Positions 9,301 through 9,539 of a stretch of DNA of 9,539 nt are shown here, piece by piece. The notes under the pieces are model-generated. The model saw nothing but the letters and a program-made list of their open reading frames with translations. It ran no database searches and was not told the DNA's origin. The DNA lies in assembly GCA_025352345.1 (NCBI GenBank), contig JANXTP010000264.1, positions 1 through 9,539 of the forward strand. Direction: 5' to 3'. Source of the DNA: Burkholderiales bacterium. Its GTDB lineage: Bacteria > Pseudomonadota > Gammaproteobacteria > Burkholderiales > Burkholderiaceae_C. Each line of letters starts with the position of its first letter. Positions within the stretch are counted from its first letter, which is position 1. The translations under genes were made by a program, and so were the position numbers.

Positions 9301-9539
9301 GCGCTGCGCCAGGTCAAAGGTGTAGCTGACCTGCTGCCCGGTGACGTCGAGGGTGCCGTCGATGCGCTGGCCCAGCGTCAGCGCTGCGGTCTTGTCGGCC
9401 GCTGGCTGCACGTTGAATCGGTAGGCATTGGTGGACGCGGCCTGGTAGCGGCGGCCCTCGAAGATCAGCACCCAGCGGCCGGTCTGGTCGAGCGTGGTCA
9501 AGTCGGCATCGGTGCTCAGGCCGGTGAGCCAGCGCTGAT
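1..9539 (-). CDS. Giant CARDB-repeat protein, putative secreted/surface adhesin; internal fragment open at both ends
   Basis: The reverse strand has no stop in the frame whose codons occupy bases 1-3, 4-6 and so on up to 9537: I found no in-frame TTA, CTA or TCA on the plus strand. This gives 3179 codons, with start and stop outside the window. Order of modules: PPC-like repeats, 17 CARDB-type domains, a PPC-like domain, an IPT/TIG-like domain, a conserved N-L-A-P-G-Y segment, a helical region and a C-terminal-side beta domain. CARDB domains are Ig-like folds common in bacterial surface and secreted proteins, and PPC domains typically accompany exported proteins. There is no cysteine, and Asp, Thr, Val, Ala and Gly are abundant, as in many giant exported adhesins. 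No signal peptide, anchor, RTX nonapeptides or enzyme motif lies in the visible part. Adhesion or surface structure is inferred from the families; the secretion route is unknown. The reading frame is near certain, the function only probable. Confidence 0.96.
310..1107 (-). other. Helical region interrupting the beta architecture, unknown function
   Basis: Residues 2811-3076. Hydrophobic and charged residues alternate in helix-like patterns: TKLTALEAFIQLGIDNP, KAFLKAIGKAYKYMPF, KRESAEAEALRLKVLAD, SRALADLASDAEGW and EQSYLAALEQGGLL. Ala, Leu, Glu and Lys rise, while the Thr/Val/Gly-rich strands of the array disappear. A short strand-like stretch (ETLILVPVPALP) is followed by another helical part (AQQTYLNAFNVFAKG, ADLALLGLQALFDLAA). 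No catalytic or binding motif is recognisable. It could be a folding or spacer module between the adhesive array and the C-terminal beta domain. There is no frame break or stop here, so it belongs to the same protein. Confidence 0.55.
1108..1479 (-). other. Non-repeat beta segment with N-L-A-P-G-Y motif, function unknown
   Basis: Residues 2687-2810. The first half looks like a beta-sandwich strand set (VTLGLGGTRALSPG, LYHVTLENGTNVDTPYVYF). It is followed by a Gly/Asn/Asp-rich stretch (ASNVRGGPNAADDPNAAW) and then TGYNLAPGYVLDL and FAGLNFTAQTYPGF. I recall segments of this type in very large exported bacterial proteins, where they follow CARDB or TIG domains, but I cannot name a curated family. 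The repeat landmarks (ADL opening, E-x-N-N close) are absent, so this is not an eighteenth CARDB unit. Confidence 0.5.
1480..1749 (-). other. IPT/TIG-like immunoglobulin-fold domain
   Basis: Residues 2597-2686. The opening I-S-N-V-T-P-D-Q-G-G followed by W-V-T-L-T-I-S-G-A-Q-F and A-K-L-V, then T-R-V-Q-V-I-D-A-T-T-I-V-A-I-F-D-L and G-L-Y-D-V-Q-V-I-N-P-N-G, is the classic IPT/TIG order: a 'P-x-x-G' start, a 'G-x-x-F' strand, 'D-x-x-x-I-x-A' and 'G-x-Y-D-V-x-V-x-N-P-x-G'. Such domains often act as rigid spacers in bacterial surface proteins. Here it sits directly behind the PPC-like domain and before the non-repetitive C-terminal-side part. Confidence 0.8.
1756..2070 (-). other. PPC-like domain following the CARDB array
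   Basis: Residues 2490-2594. It runs from ELQLGVSRD through an L-Y-K-V-T-V strand, an A-G-Q-T-L-R-F-S-L strand, a central D-E-I-Y-V-R-W segment and a closing G-D-Y-Y-V-L-V-R strand. 'Y-x-V-x-(V/L)-x-x-G-Q-x-L' followed later by 'G-x-Y-Y-V-x-V' is the usual appearance of bacterial pre-peptidase C-terminal beta-sandwiches and related beta modules of exported proteins. It resembles in layout, but not closely in sequence, the modules upstream of the array. Family assignment is moderate. Confidence 0.6.
2071..4557 (-). repeat. CARDB units 12-17, block with enlarged loops
   Basis: Units starting at 4557, 4104, 3729, 3294, 2847 and 2436. Units 12, 14, 15 and 16 are 137-151 residues, with extra sequence mostly between the last strand and the closing Asn-Asn: an acidic Pro-rich stretch in unit 12 (around TPNPDDPAEFDSNN), a charged loop in unit 14 (around ADKNSRSVRKYEG) and a Gly/Ser/Asp loop in unit 15 (around GPSPTDGGNSAGSLDTDS). 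Unit 12 also has an insertion in the Asp-loop position, after VWLARDKTRPTPG. Units 15, 16 and 17 have intact Asp-rich loops (SRDASLDKTD, SADDSLDLNADR, SADGEWSLDD). Unit 13 is a compact, degenerate version (VSDLPFDNPNAKKW). Lysine is common here, unlike in units 1-10. Confidence 0.87.
4558..7512 (-). repeat. CARDB units 4-11, compact canonical block
   Basis: Units starting at 7512, 7143, 6768, 6405, 6039, 5661, 5301 and 4926, all 120-126 residues. Units 4, 5, 7, 8 and 11 carry an Asp-rich loop after the L-S strand (SADTTFGNGDD, SQDGVFGNADD, SRDTMLDASDR, SRDGVLGNSDD, SLDNKLSGDD). In units 6, 9 and 10 the loop is degenerate (SLNGQLAGATLLG, ARNADGTNVVASG, FKPADSTVRPISLG). Several units begin PYADL after a short linker. 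Most close with E-x-N-N or a variant (NTRTNNTSA, READNVSGA, SEANNTAG, LEANNVSS, RANNNTT). Confidence 0.88.
7513..8688 (-). repeat. CARDB units 1-3, divergent subtype
   Basis: Units starting at 8676, 8295 and 7920. They lack the Y-L-S Asp-rich loop of later units; in its place is a hydrophobic strand followed by a Thr/Asn-rich turn (RDRLVVTRVDTGEVLGS, ETLLVRNLSNNQTVQS, DRIVVVNTTTNQTLVN). The core strand has W-x-D/S-x-N-x-G rather than W-x-V-x-N-x-G (VAWNDRNDG, VNWRSSNSG, LRWNDVNTG). Units 1 and 3 share an L-P-D-G-A-x-G-x-G strand and a longer pre-NN loop containing G-x-A-E-x-N-N; unit 2 has a shorter W-P-S-G-N version. They still end in N-N, which keeps them in the family. They resemble each other more than they resemble units 4-17. 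Confidence 0.8.
8701..9537 (-). repeat. PPC-like beta modules, about 2.5 tandem copies
   Basis: Residues 1-279. Three copies of a G-x-Y-T-L-x-I-x-G strand are visible: RWVLIFEGRRY (Gly at residue 28), HYTLTIDG (Gly 148) and TYTLAIEGRRY (Gly 249), spaced 120 and 101 residues apart. The first copy is cut by the window edge. Between these strands lie an L-x-G-x-L turn and a Y-x-F strand (GTLDVTGQQVSYTFDLA; GSLNPGNETDLYNFSAAAG) and a W-x-L-x-G-P strand (NWSLSGPRG; IWRLFGPGG). This is the layout of bacterial pre-peptidase C-terminal domains, small beta-sandwiches found in exported proteins. The repetition is seen directly; the family assignment is by pattern only and more copies probably lie upstream. 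Confidence 0.7.

Overview
The whole 9.5-kb window lies inside one protein-coding gene on the minus strand. Read as aligned triplets from base 9537 down to base 1, the reverse strand contains no stop codon, giving 3179 consecutive codons. Neither the start nor the end of the gene is in the window. No other gene, RNA gene, mobile element, CRISPR array, promoter or terminator is supported. Residue numbers below count from the upstream edge of the window (residue 1 = bases 9537-9535), so they are not true protein positions.

The product is a giant, modular, nearly all-beta protein of the secreted or surface type. In protein order it has: (1) about two and a half pre-peptidase C-terminal (PPC)-like beta modules with a repeated 'EGRRY' signature (residues 1-279, bases 8701-9537); (2) a tandem array of 17 CARDB-type domains (cell-adhesion-related domain found in bacteria) of about 120-150 residues each (bases 2071-8688); (3) another PPC-like module (1756-2070); (4) an IPT/TIG-like immunoglobulin fold (1480-1749); (5) a conserved-looking segment with an N-L-A-P-G-Y motif (1108-1479); (6) a helical region that breaks the beta pattern (310-1107); (7) a beta domain of the kind seen near the C-terminal side of large secreted proteins (1-309), running off the window edge.

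Most CARDB units carry the same landmarks: an ADLxV opening, a W-x-V-x-N-x-G core strand, a W-x-D-x-V-Y-L-S strand followed by an Asp-rich loop, and a closing E-x-N-N. The Asp-rich loop resembles a calcium site in about half of the units. No cysteine occurs in the 3179 residues. Lysine is about five times scarcer before residue 1538 than in the rest of the array.

The DNA is GC-rich (roughly two thirds G+C by eye) with GC-ending codons. This, with the domain mix, suits a high-GC Gram-negative bacterium such as a beta-proteobacterium of the Burkholderiales, or a planctomycete-like lineage, but the window cannot settle taxonomy. A role in adhesion, aggregation or surface structure is inferred from the domain families; no enzyme active site is visible.
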